Shown here in pieces: positions 10,861 to 22,200 of a stretch of DNA of 64,000 nt. The stretch is from Ornithodoros turicata. Taxonomy: Eukaryota; Arthropoda; Arachnida; Ixodida; Argasidae. Both the position numbers and the translations under genes were made by a program. The DNA is taken from positions 54,101,581 through 54,165,580 of the forward strand of contig NC_088203.1 of assembly GCF_037126465.1 (NCBI RefSeq). Direction: 5' to 3'. The notes beneath the pieces are model-generated. The model saw nothing but the letters and a program-made list of their open reading frames with translations. It was not told the origin of the DNA and ran no database searches. How positions within the stretch are numbered: position 1 is the stretch's first letter; each line of letters starts with the position of its first letter.

Positions 10861-13800
10861 GCTCCAGAGGACAATAAAAAATGAAATTGTGATCTGCCGT
10901 GTACGTTTCGTACAGGCGTCCCTTGCTTCATACACGAACAGTTGCGGAATCGAAAACTACTTTCATGTATAGCCACACGAATGATGTCTTATGTACAAGT
11001 AATTCGAAAAGTGATTGCGTCTACTTTCATGGGTTTTCTTACTTTTAAAAAAAATTATATTATACCTTACACGGTATTCTAGCGTGCTTGAGGGAACATT
11101 TATTCTGCTCTGCGCGACATTAACAGAACCAAATTTGCCGCTACCGTTGCCCGTACGGCCACTTCCGAAAGCTCGGAGAATTCTCTCGCATGATACGAGG
11201 ATCTGACGGCGCTCTCTGAATCCGAATTTCGTCAGACACCATATCAGTGAGCCAGTCGTTTTACGCAGAAGAGGTAGCTCTGGTTATTGCAGGAGAATGA
11301 CAGGCATATCCTGTAACCTTTCGGACATGACCACCGCGTCCTGAATGCGGCGACTAATTGCTTCCGAGAGAGCCCCGGGGACCGCTGTGTAAGCCTTAGC
11401 AAACGCCGCTGCCTAATATAGCGGACGGAACAGGACGGAAGAGAACGCAGACACACAACATCAGCAACACTGCGCGCTCAGAACCGGTCTTCTATACGTG
11501 GAAGTGACCGTCAAAGGGTTTCTGAATTTCATCTTGATGATGCAGAACAATATGGGCATGGCGAGTACGAGAAAGACAACGTGTCTGTTTTGCCCCACCA
11601 TATACGGCAAGACGCAAGTCAAATACCCGTTCTGAATTTCACCGCCAGTAAAAGAGTGACGCATAAGCAGCAGCCGGTTCTACAGCTCGTTTATTACGCG
11701 CATTGAGGGGAAAGTTGTCCCGTGAAAGGGACGGTCTAGTACCCCTGCCCCTTTTAGGAAGTGTACCATTCGAATGCCCATTGTTGAAAATGGAATACTG
11801 CAAATTTTCCCGACAAAGCATGTCAAGGTTATTAAATAACCGAATTAAATTGATAAAGATTGCAGAGCATGACGCGATTTGTGTTGGCAACAATAAGAAC
11901 GGCAACGTCGCCCTGCGGGGAAGTCCGTGATAACATACAGGAATCGTCTGCTTTTGCGCAAGCTAGTGCACCTGCGGGAGCAGACGACCTTCAGAGTGAG
12001 TGGGGTCCACGGGACGCACTCTCGTATATTTTCTATCAGTTGTCAAGCAAAAACGCATATTCTAAGAGGTGCCCCACAAGGTGGTTTAGAACAACTATGT
12101 TAATGCTCAGGGACAAGTTGAAACTAGCAGAACACACCAAACCTATCGTAAATGTGCAGTCACTGGCCATCGACGCGCGCAGTCGCATTACAGCTTCGCA
12201 AAATTACGAAAAATATATTACGCGGGCTTCCATTATACTCCCCGTTGCACAGTGATCATGTTTCGAAATCGATTGTAGGCCGGCCATCACCATCTGAAAG
12301 TGTGTCAAACTCGGAATACTTCCTTGGGGGCTGTGTTGTACCTGTTAGCGAAATACAAGCACAAGCGATACAAGCGACAAGCACAGCAATGCAGAGCGCT
12401 GTGACGGAAAGGGAATTGTAGTGCATATACCATGCACAACAGTATGAATATGCACAATCTGTCGAAATGGTTGCACTACGAAGACCTTTCCTGCGTGTTG
12501 TATTTCTTCTTGTGGTCAGGGTCCCTGATCGGCATACTGCGTGGTATGCGTAGGTCAACAAGCTCTGGATGGAGCTAAGCATTATAAAACCGCTCAAAGT
12601 ATACCCAGCCCCAGTAGATAGCACATTGGATACAGCTATACTCTGTTCACGTCCATACGATCTGACATGCTATCTGGTTGGCCCTCAGTAGCTGTAACAG
12701 CCTTCAGCAAGCACATTTTGCACTGCAGTCTAATTTGGCAATCCAAATTAATGCAAATTCCGCAATCCATTTCTGTTCTCTGACGTTATCTTCATGACAG
12801 CAAGTGTGCAGTTGAATGGGCTGTGGATTCTCAGAGCTTGAAATTAGTTGAACAAGTGCATATTGTCCACATGCTTCGTCCTTGAACAACACAAGGTCCG
12901 TTTCCGGACGTTCCTGCAGACAGGTCTTGCGTTCTGTCGCTTCTGTTAGCTCTCGATGAAAAATTGCTTGATTCGTGAGAGTCTGGTACTACTTAAAGAT
13001 TATCCAGATGCCTTCTCTTGTAGAATTTCAGGGCTTGTTCTTTGCGTCTGTTCCGTTTTCCGCAGGCAGGTTTCCTGCTATGCGTAAAACCATGACTGGC
13101 AGGCACAGCACAACCACGGAACGAAGAATTCCGAGATAACGAGCGACAGCTGCGCGTCCACACTCCAATTATTATCACATGCGAAAAGACAGATTGTGAC
13201 AATTCATCTGGTTTTTTCCACTTGTGCAAACATCTGTGGCATGCAGATAGATGGCACCACCGCGCACACCCAAAATCCCAGCGAGTCGGCATTCGCTAAC
13301 CACTGCTCACAAGAATCCGTGTAGCAACACTATGCTTCGACATAAACAAATTCTTTCGGGACTTATTGATTTTAGCGATATTTTTCTAGTACTTAATGGG
13401 ATTAAAATTCTCACCTTAGGTCTATTTATTTTGTGACCAGCCAGCAAGTCTGAAGGAAGCGCGAAACGCAATTTCCGACGTCAGCAAGAAAATTTCCAAC
13501 ACAGAAGACGAATTTCTGGCACCATTAAGTACAAGAACCCATTGAGATCCCCAATTCAAGACGTATTTTGTGCAAATTGAGCAGTTCCTTGTATAGTTAT
13601 GCGGTTTGAAAAATGCATGAGGAATGCCATTGAGTAAGGAGGGTGTTGCACCCCCTTGGCAATACCACAGTATATGTGAGCGTGACTCAGTGCGACACTG
13701 CAAATTAGGAGTGGGATCCAGAGCGCCCTGTCAAAAACTTGACCTGTGTTCTTTGACCTCAACACTCTTGTTGAACACGCCGTGGTTATTTCCTTCAGTT

Positions 13801-14635
13801 ACAAAGGAAAAGAGTGAACATACGTTTGGTACAATTCCATAATTCCGGTTGCGGCGCACGTAGGCGTATCCACAGGTTTCTTGTCGAGGGCTAGACGGAC
13901 TATTGACAATGATTAAGAGCGAGAAATGTGGTCGGCACTATGGAGCGGGGCATTAAAAAGTACCGGTATTGGTAACGATACAGAAATCGCTTTACCATAA
14001 TAATAATTGTAATAATAATAATATGTAACGGAAATAATTTACGATACCGGTTTAAAAATGTATCGCTATACGCACTCCGATATAGAAAAAAGTATCGATT
14101 ACTGTAACGGTGTTACTTGCAACGACGATACATATAACACTGCTTAGGAGACTCCTTGGACAACAGGATGCTTAACTGGGAGTCGCTGATGACGTAATTT
14201 AAAACCTCGCGGAAAGAAAACACGTGACTTAGCTTCCACGTGTTGGATTATGCCCCACATTTTCTTCAATGCAGCTACATTCTCCGCCGGTGGAAATGTC
14301 TGTGTGGGCCTATTTCTAGAGCACGGTCCTTTTGTCATGCCCGCAGGCCGAAGTCGTGCGTGACATTGGATAAGATTCGAAGCGCAGGTTTCGCCGTCCG
14401 CCATTACGGCACGTTTCGACAAATTCCTACAAAACGACTTGATTATTCATGAGCAAAAACTTGCACCCAAAGAGAGGGTGAAGACACAACAACACAACAG
14501 CGGGAACTGCAGCCCGCGTGATTATTCAGAATAAAGCTCGTACGGTTGTATACGTGTACAGTACTCGTGAAGATAGTTCTGGCTAAATTTTGGAATCGCT
14601 CCGGCTGTACGAAACCGACCCGAAGCGCCATGTGG
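10861..14635. other. Long stretch without a recognisable gene
   Basis: Several open frames of 60-130 codons occur (for example 11860-12255 plus and 12256-12624 minus). None shows a domain, a signal or splice-consistent neighbours that I could identify. The stretch 13955-14146 is rich in ATAATAATA and TACCGG/CGATAC steps and ends ATAACACTGCTT, which could be a decayed hAT-like terminus, but I found no matching left end. Confidence 0.45.
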
Positions 14636-14643
14636 TTCGCTCT

Positions 14644-15866
14644 CAGGGTTTCCAGATTGGGCTATAAACCGCCAAGTTGGGTTACTTTTTGTGAAAGTTG
14701 GCGGGGTGTTTTTCATGTTGGCTATTTGGCTATTTTTGGGGCTATACCAGCGTTTCACGCCATGCGCTCGGATGACAGCACGCGACCACACGACGAGTGT
14801 CACCCCTCGTTTCTGCATTTGTGTCCCGGCACACATTAATGCACTGCCGTCTGTCAAGACTGAATAAAGTAATGATCCTTTGCGCTTCCAGGTCGGACGT
14901 GTTAATGGGCAGCAGAATAGATATGAGCAGATACGAAGACACACAAGTCGGAATCCTTTTTTCGGAATTCGGTAATTCTGTGACGGACATAGGTGGTGAT
15001 ACTGCAACGCAGCTTTTGTTCCTGTACAATCAGAATTTCCAAGTTCAAAGGAACCAATTCCCGCGCGACTTTATTCTTCTTCTGAACTTGCTGACTTTAA
15101 ATAAGTTGTGCGAACTGGAGAGAGTACGTAATGCCTTGGGCTCGCTGATGTTCGATTATTAAACGCCCCAAAACTAATGCTGCTGGAATATTAAAGACTG
15201 ACCATGTACAGGTCTGTTTAGTAACATAGCTTAGTAACTACGGCGCACATATAAACGGTTGCGCGAGTTGCTCACTTCAAGGACAGGTTCCCAGCTTCAC
15301 GTAAGCAACCCGCAATGTGGCGAGCATGGGAGCACCTTTACGCAAAGTTGCCGCTTGTATATTGGACTTGTACTTGATATCATGGTGCCTCGGGCTTGGA
15401 GTCTTTGAAAGTGACCTTTATTTACGTAAGCAATGAAGTTATAAGCTACACGTGGTGCATCATATCTGATTCAATACATATATTGCGGTTCTTATAGACG
15501 CTGTTTGTTCCACTTTAGAACATCGGAAGAAAACATTTACCAGCGACTTAACACAACATAGAATAACAACATTTAATACGAGACGTTTCGTCTCGTATTA
15601 GTCCGCGGCATGGGACGTTGCTGAAAAGACTTCATGCCATCCGAATCCTACCTGAACATGTTTAAAAGCGAACTTATGTATCCATAATCCAGGAGAAGTT
15701 GCATGTTTCCCCCAATCTTATGGTGTATATTCTCCCGGTTTGTGAACTTTTGGATATTTTGGCTTTTCTTTTTTTTTTCTTTTATGCGTTCGCGTGAGTT
15801 GGCTATATTTGGGCTATTTTCTGAATCAGTTTTGTCGGGAGACCAGCTTGGCATCTGGCAACCCTG
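14644..15866. mobile_element. Non-autonomous hAT element, copy A (1223 bp)
   Basis: The left end is CAGGGTTTCCAGATTGGGC and the right end, on the other strand, is CAGGGTTGCCAGATGCC. The flanks are TTCGCTCT (14636-14643) and TTCGCCCT (15867-15874), an 8-bp duplication with one mismatch. Just inside each end the motifs GGCTATTT and TTGGCTAT recur on both arms. A second member of the family sits at 44796-45891. There is no transposase frame. A 27-bp palindrome with TAATACGAGACG arms lies near 15573-15600, inside the element. Confidence 0.88.
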
Positions 15867-15874
15867 TTCGCCCT

Positions 15875-16891
15875 GCGTATTGAAGCTTCGCATATCCTGC
15901 GCGCCGTTCTCACGGAGCGTTTCATATGATTCTGCCTTGATGGATGTTTTCTCATGCAAGATTCAGGGTTAAAGATGCAGAGTAATGAAATAAGTCATGG
16001 TTTTTGTGTGGAAGCTCAGTCACTTACGGAGGGCGGATGTAGAGGTCGAACGAGTATCTAGAATGAAAAACAGAAGTAAACTAACTGATTCTAGCGCAAT
16101 GTTCTATAGTGATGCGAGAGCCGTGGCGCATAATGAAAATCCAACGTCTGATATTGCGCGAATATTTTTTTTTTTTTAAGGACGCACTTGAAGAAAAGGG
16201 AGAGGACATTGCAAGCGTAGGCCACGTTTCTTCACTCGTTTTCTTTCAGGGATATCTTGTGTTGTACAATTCGCGCAGTAATACTGACTGCCTGGCACTT
16301 CAAATGTGTCTTGAGGCACGAAGCAAGTCCAGTCGCAGGACATTGGGGAACGGGATAGCATTTCCCACGCAAGAACGCCTTTCGCATCTGGATGAGATAT
16401 TGTATAAGCACTAACCAAGCCTTATCTCGTCAATGAAAACTCGAATGACCTGAAACGGAAGCACAATGATTAGAGAGAACCGTGGGCATGTCCGCTGGAA
16501 GAGGTTGCCCAGGTCATCCAGCATCCTCATCTAGTGTCAAGCACATGTGACCGTCATTCGCAGTCGCTGCACAACTGTCTTTTTGTTCAGGCTTGCCTGC
16601 ACAAACAATAAGGCTTACAGCTTAAAGACGTTGTTAGACACCTCAGGCAAAGCAGACATACTCGATTTTTCACGGAGCTTCCCCGGTTGCGTTAATTTCT
16701 TTAAGGTGCAAGGTTACATGGATAATTCTCTTACAAAACTACTTTCTGAACCCTTACCGTGAACTTACCCTTACCCTTACCGTCAACAGAGAATGTTGTC
16801 TGATGTTGAACAACGTTGTATACAGCATTCTAGCTCTTAATCAATGTGGAAATTGTACCTGGTCAATGGTCGATTGTCAACGTAAAAGAGA
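15875..16891. other. Stretch without a recognisable gene
   Basis: Only short frames without motifs. A short run of CTTACCC/CCTTACCG occurs near 16755-16785. Nothing further is supported. Confidence 0.45.
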
Positions 16892-17121
16892 CAAGAGATA
16901 AACTGATGTTCTGAGGCTGGAACAACATAGAAGGGACAGATACAAACAAAGCCTCAAATTGCCTAAGGAATCAACGATGAAAGATGAAAGTCACTGAAAA
17001 GGTTAGCTAACCTTTTCAGTTACTTTCATCTTTCATCGTTGATTTCTTAGGCAATTTGAGGCTTTGTTTGTATCTGTCCCTTCTATGTTGTTCCAGCCTC
17101 AGAACATCAGTTTATCTCTTG
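16892..17121. repeat. Near-perfect 230-bp palindrome made of two retroposon tails
   Basis: Two 115-bp arms meet with no spacer at 17006/17007 (GGTTAGCTAACC). Each arm is the tail of the tRNA-containing family from CTTTTCAGT through TTTCATCTTTCATCGTTGAT to GAACATCAGTTTATCTCTTG. Only about two mismatches separate the arms, so either the palindrome is young or gene conversion keeps the arms alike. It lies about 90 bp left of the 120-bp tandem array. Perfect palindromes of this size extrude cruciforms and are usually unstable. Confidence 0.85.
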
Positions 17122-17213
17122 TTCAACAGGTGCCGCTTGCGTCGATTTCCATCGTATGAATGTGTGTATGAGTGAGCAAAAAATGTAAGAGTGAAAGGAG
17201 TGTGAGTGAGAGT

Positions 17214-19086
17214 GAGTGTCTGGCACGAGTTCGGTTCCTAGAAGCGTGTACTACCCTTTAGTGATCTGCGGTATGCGGTTGGTACCAGTGGCACCAAAGC
17301 AGGAAAGAGTAATCCGGATTACATTGCTCCATTGTGCTTCTGGCACGAGTTCGATTCCTAGAAGCGTGTACTACCCTTTAGTGATCTGCGGTATGCGGAT
17401 GATACCAGTGGCACCAAAGCAGGAAAGAGTAATCCGGATTACATTGCTCCATTGTGCTTCTGGCACGAGTTCGGTTCCTAGAAGCGTGTACTACCCTTTA
17501 GTGATCTGCGGTATGCGGATGATACCAGTGGCACCAAAGCAGGAAAGAGTAATCCGGATTACATTGCTCCATTGTGCTTCTGGCACGAGTTCGGTTCCTA
17601 GAAGCGTGTACTACCCTTTAGTGATCTGCGGTATGCGGATGATACCAGTGGCACCAAAGCAGGAAAGAGTAATCCGGATTACATTGCTCCATTGTGCTTC
17701 TGGCACGAGTTCGATTCCTAGAAGCGTGTACTACCCTTTAGTGACCTGCGGTATGCGGTTGGTACCAGTGGCACCAAAGCAGGAAAGAGTAATCCGGATT
17801 ACATTGCTCCATTGTGCTTCTGGCACGAGTTCGATTCCTAGAAGCGTGCACTACCCTTTAGTGATCTGCGGTATGCGGATGATACCAGTGGCACCAAAGC
17901 AGGAAAGAGTACTTCTGGCACGAGTTCGATTCCTAGAAGCGTGTACTACCCTTTAGTGATCTGCGGTATGCGGATGATACCAGTGGCACCAAAGCAGGAA
18001 AGAGTAATCCGGATTACATTGCTCCATTGTGCTTCTGGCACGAGTTCGATTCCTAGAAGCGTGTACTACCCTTTAGTGATCTGCGGTATGCGGATGATAC
18101 CAGTGGCACCAAAGCAGGAAAGAGTAATCCGGCTTACATTGCTCCATTGCGCTTCTGGCACGAGTTCGATTCCTAGAAGCGTGTACTACCCGTTAGTGAT
18201 CTGCGGTATGCGGATGATACCAGTGGCACCAAAGCAGGAAAGAGTAATCCGGCTTACATTGCTCCATTGCGCTTCTGGCACGAGTTCGATTCCTAGAAGC
18301 GTGTACTACCCTTTAGTGATCTGCGGTATGCGGATGATACCAGTGGCACCAAAGCAGGAAAGAGTAATCCGGATTACATTGCTCCATTGTGCTTCTGGCA
18401 CGAGTTCGATTCCTAGAAGCGTGTACTACCCTTTAGTGATCTGCGGTATGCGGATGATACCAGTGGCACCAAAGCAGGAAAGAGTAATCCGGCTTACATT
18501 GCTCCATTGCGCTTCTGGCATGAGTTCGATTCCTAGAAGCGTGTACTACCCGTTAGTGATCTGCGGTATGCGGATGATACCAGTGGCACCAAAGCAGGAA
18601 AGAGTAATCCGGCTTACATTGCTCCATTGCGCTTCTGGCACGAGTTCGATTCCTAGAAGCGTGTACTACCCTTTAGTGATCTGCGGTATGCGGATGATAC
18701 CAGTGGCACCAAAGCAGGAAAGAGTAATCCGGATTACATTGCTCCATTGTGCTTCTGGCACGAGTTCGATTCCTAGAAGCGTGTACTACCCTTTAGTGAT
18801 CTGCGGTATGCGGATGATACCAGTGGCACCAAAGCAGGAAAGAGTAATCCGGCTTACATTGCTCCATTGCGCTTCTGGCACGAGTTCGATTCCTAGAAGC
18901 GTGTACTACCCGTTAGTGATCTGCGGTATGCGGATGATACCAGTGGCACCAAAGCAGGAAAGAGTAATCCGGCTTACGTTGCTCCATTGTGCTTCTGGGA
19001 CGAGTTCGATTCCTAGAAGCGTGTACTACCCTTTAGTGATCTGCGGTATGCGGATGATACCAGTGGCACCAAAGCAGGAAAGAGTA
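17214..19086. repeat. 120-bp tandem array, 16 units, with 3-unit higher-order repeat
   Basis: Units start at 17221 and recur every 120 bp, except the unit at 17821, which is 95 bp long because 25 bp were lost after AAAGAGTA. From about 18000 the units cycle through three variants. A has GGATTAC with CCATTGTG, B has GGCTTAC with CCGTTAG, and C has GGCTTAC with CCTTTAG; the order is ABC three times over. Because 120 is divisible by three, one frame stays open as a 40-residue protein repeat (codons from 17216 to 17956 and 17941 to 19116). There is no signal peptide or known fold, so I treat the frame as incidental. Each unit contains AGTTCGATTCC, close to a Pol III B-box. Confidence 0.95.
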
Positions 19087-19292
19087 GGACTCGCTGTTGG
19101 GCACGTTGGTGACTAGACATGAAGAAAAAATAAATGGACTGTTCGAGCTTGTGCGCCAAGGTGGGGTGACTGGTCTGGTTTGGCGGCTGTGCGCCTGCGT
19201 ACTGGTTTTTGTATCATTAAACTGTTCGTTGGAGTAGCGCCTGTCCCGTCTTCTCTGCTTCCGTCGTGTCTATTCGCGTTTTATTTTTTCTT
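19087..19292. mobile_element. 206-bp insertion splitting the tandem array, with 12-bp duplication
   Basis: Unrelated sequence interrupts the array. CAGGAAAGAGTA, which occurs once per unit, appears on both sides (19075-19086 and 19293-19304) without the rest of a unit, which points to a 12-bp target duplication. The insert ends TTTTATTTTTTCTTCAG, which also resembles a 3-prime splice site, so an intron-like reading is possible. There is no coding frame. The element class is unknown. Confidence 0.6.
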
Positions 19293-19861
19293 CAGGAAAG
19301 AGTAGTCCGGATTACATTGCTTCATTGTGCATCTGGCACGAATTCGATTCCTAGAAGCGTGTACTACCCTTTAGTGACCTGCGGTATGCGGATGGCACCA
19401 CTGGCACCAAAGCAGGAAAGAGTAATCCGGATTACATTGCTCCATTGTGCTTCTGGCACGAGTTAGATTCCTAGAAGCGTGTACTACCCTTTAGTGATCT
19501 GCGGTACGCGGATGATACCAGTGGCACCAAAGCAGGACAGAGTAATCCGGATTACATTGCTCCATTGTGCTTCTGGCACGAGTTCGATTCCTAGAAGCGT
19601 GTACTACCCTTTAGTGATCTGCGGTATGCGGATGGTACCAGTGGCACCAAAGCAGGAAAGAGTAGTCCGGATTACATTGCTCCATTGTGCTTCTGGCACG
19701 AGTTTGATTCCTAGAAGCGTGTACTATCCTTTAGTGATCTGCAGTATGCGGATGATACCAGTGGCACCAGAGCAGGAAAGAGTAGTCCGGATTACATTGC
19801 TTCATTGTGCTTCTGGCACGAGTTCGATTCCGAGATGCGTGTACTACCCTTTAGTGATCTC
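19293..19861. repeat. 120-bp tandem array, right part
   Basis: A partial unit is followed by units starting at 19334, 19454, 19574, 19694 and a partial one at 19814. These units are more diverged than those on the left (for example ATCTGGCACGAATTC, GTACGCGG, AGAGCAGG) and do not show the three-unit cycle. The array stops inside a unit at about 19861, directly at the BEL/Pao sequence. Confidence 0.9.
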
Positions 19862-20340
19862 CGAGTGTGATCTGATTGATCCGAGTGATCCGAATCGTCG
19901 AGGTCGGAGTTTCGTAGGCGTCCACGAACTCTGAACAGGCCCTGATTGCGGACGAACGGGTCGAGTTTGCGCAAAGGGTTGCTGGACGAAATGCGACTTT
20001 GTTGAGCTGCGTCCGCACAGGGACTTGTGACGGCTTCTGGAAATTCTTCGTGTTGGACGCAGCGAAGGATGACTTTCTTCGCCTCGTTCAGCTCATCCGC
20101 GCTTCGAGGTTTCCTGCACTAATGCCACCCGTGACAATCAGCCAAAGGGTTATGAAAGAAACGAGCGGTATGCACCAGGTATGCCACGGCCAGCAGGAAA
20201 GATGCCCATGTCGAAAAGCGCTCGAAGCGATGAACCCCCAGTTGTTGATTTCCTATGCGAGTTGCCGAGACAGCCACTTGAGGACGGATTTCCTTGTGCT
20301 GATCTGGTTCAAAAAGCAGGAGGGCTGTGCCCTTCCTCTG
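19862..20340 (-). pseudogene. BEL/Pao retrotransposon: integrase N-terminal remnant
   Basis: Read on the minus strand from about 20340 downward, the frame runs through a GPALLLFEP-like RNase H to integrase linker and an ERFSTWASF segment. It then has a LNEAKKVILRCVQHEEFP block and an RKLDPFVRNQGLFRVRGRL block. From memory these are landmarks of the region just before and within the zinc-binding part of BEL/Pao integrases. The frame ends near 19870 where the 120-bp array begins, so the catalytic core of the integrase and the 3-prime LTR are missing. Scattered frameshifts and stops show that it is dead. Confidence 0.75.
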
Positions 20341-21130
20341 CGCCTCCGTATCTGGGATCCGTTTGGTCGTCGCTTAGCAGCGGAAGAGACTGGACGGCTT
20401 CTTTTGTAGAATGCTCAACACAGGGTTTTTCGTCCACAATCATTTGGTTGGGGCAGGGCGTGAAGTAGGAAGGACGACCGTTTTGCAACACGCTTGTGGC
20501 GAAGGTACTGACCTGTGAATTGCGTAATCGTTCGATACAGACGGCCCCAACTATGACCCACCCGAAGTCCAGCTTCTGGGCGAAAGGAGTGTGGTTGTTG
20601 CGCTGCTGACGCACTTTGTGCTCTTGAACGAGATCCCTTCCTAGGAGCAGTATAGGATTTGTGCATTGGATTCGAGTGGCGGAATGACATGTGCCACTGC
20701 CTTGGCATGTGGATGTCTGCGAGCAAAGTCCGGTGTTGGGATCTCAATCCTGTCATTAGGAATTTGGTCGCACTCCGTCAACGTTGGTAAAGGCAGGCGT
20801 GTGCCGCAGACGTGTGCCACTGTCGATACCCTCAACAACATAACCGATAGCTCGTCGTCCCAACGTCTCAACCACTCCAGCGCACATCCTGAGCGTGTAT
20901 GGATACTCACACCCGTGAATGTTGAAGCATTCGAAGAATTCGGGCCTGGCCAATGACTTATTGCTCTCGTCGTCAATGACTGCATATATCCGAAATGCTT
21001 GTTCTGGCTGAGCTCTTCTGGATACACTTTGACGAGACATATTTTTGAGTATCCTGCTCATAAATATGTCTCGCCTAAAATATGTCGTCCTGCTAAAAAT
21101 AGCAGGATACTCCCGAATTGGCTTCTCCAC
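20341..21130 (-). pseudogene. BEL/Pao retrotransposon: protease-region remnant
   Basis: The minus-strand frames show the aspartic-protease-like DUF1758 region that follows Gag in BEL/Pao elements. AVIDDESNKSLA carries the putative catalytic aspartate. After it come a YPYTLRMCAG segment, a GRRAIGYVVEGID segment, the LPTLTECDQIPNDRIEIPTP linker, and a KLDFGWVIVGAVC end block. The parts fall in different frames (20756-21130, 20641-21027 and 20309-20614), so several frameshifts have accumulated. Directly downstream the sequence passes to the integrase linker. The reverse transcriptase and RNase H, normally about 2 kb, are therefore deleted. Confidence 0.75.
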
Positions 21131-22200
21131 ACACTTCCGTGCAGCTTGATGTAACCTCTGCGGATGCCCTGTTGAAACCCTCTTCCTCAGCCGATGTGGT
21201 TCCGGCGCTGCGTCGAGCTTGCGAGGTAACGCTCTTAGGATGAAGTGCCGTAATGTGGTGGCCGCTGTTGCACTCTGTGCAATGTATCGTTGAGTCGCAG
21301 CTCTTCGCGTTGTGCGTCATCTCACACATTTAAAGCATGCACCGAACTCTGACAGCAAGCGCTTTCGCTCGGCGGGAGGTTTCTGACGGAGTGCCCTACA
21401 CCGGCTAAGCTTATGTGGCTTCTTGTGCAAGGGGCACATTCCTTCCGGGTTCTTCAGAGTTCTTTCTACTTGACTTGTTGAGCTGTCTTCCTGAGCGGTA
21501 ATCGTGGTCCTGTGCACCGTTACAGACGATTTCTTAGAGGATTGCGTTGTCGACGAGGACGTCGTCTTCTTGCCTGTGTTATCGCTTGAGGGCCCGATTA
21601 TGAAACTTGGATCATTCTTTGTCTTCGCTGCGGTTCGGACGAAGTCTGAGAAGACAGAACGGTGGGAAAGACGCACGGTGTTCCCGCTTGTATTTCGATC
21701 CTAGAGCGATCCATTTTTCTTGCAAATGTAGAGGAAGTTTCGCTGCAATAGGGTTGACCCCACGTGACGTGTCTAGGTAGAGAACCCAGGCAAGCGTGGA
21801 TCTGCCTTTGCTGACTCGAGTTTTTGGAGTAAATCTCCCAGCTCCCTCAGTTTCTCTCGGTCACTGCCTAGTATCATCGGAAACCTTTCAAGCCTGTCCG
21901 TTAGCGCGTTTTCGATTGCCTCTGGGTCGCCGTAGGCCCTTCTAACCGTTCCCAGATCGCCTGAAGTCCCATGACCGGGTTTCCGATGCGCACAGCTTCT
22001 AGCGTACACGGACGATTTGCTTCACAGCCACTTCACCAGGAGATCCATCTCTTTTGTGGCTGATATTCCAAGGTTTTAGTAGTGTTACGAAATGCCGATT
22101 TCCACGACCTATAGTCTTCCGGACGGTCGCTGAACTTCGAGAGGCCCGCAGTAGCCAGCTCCCGGCGAAGTAAGTACCTGGCGACGTCACCCATAATGGG
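21131..22200 (-). pseudogene. BEL/Pao retrotransposon: Gag (DUF1759 and zinc knuckles)
   Basis: On the minus strand, 22190-21990 encodes a DUF1759-like segment (ARYLLRRELATAGLSKFS, then EDYRSWKSAF). A GDPEAIENALTDRLERFP segment and a REKLRELGDLLQKLESAK segment follow in another frame at 21770-22009. Further along (21317-21676) the frame has a serine and threonine rich linker and a CPLHKKPHKLSRC box. It continues into CFKC and a CTECNSGHHITALH zinc knuckle at 21240-21330. Gag would coat the RNA genome in the particle. Frameshifts and an in-frame stop (near 22035) break it. A small inverted duplication of GAGTATCCTGCT (21048 and 21099) marks later damage. Confidence 0.78.

Noticed and set aside
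10861..14635. Host exons in this interval
   Set aside because: No frame showed a recognisable domain or a phase-consistent neighbour, so I could not support any.
17216..19116. Two long open frames of 246 and 391 codons in the tandem array as protein genes
   Set aside because: The frame exists because the unit is 120 bp with no stop. It lacks a proper start context, ends differently at each array edge and breaks at the 25-bp deletion.
17214..19861. CRISPR array
   Set aside because: Units are contiguous 120-bp copies with no unique spacers, and the context is eukaryotic.
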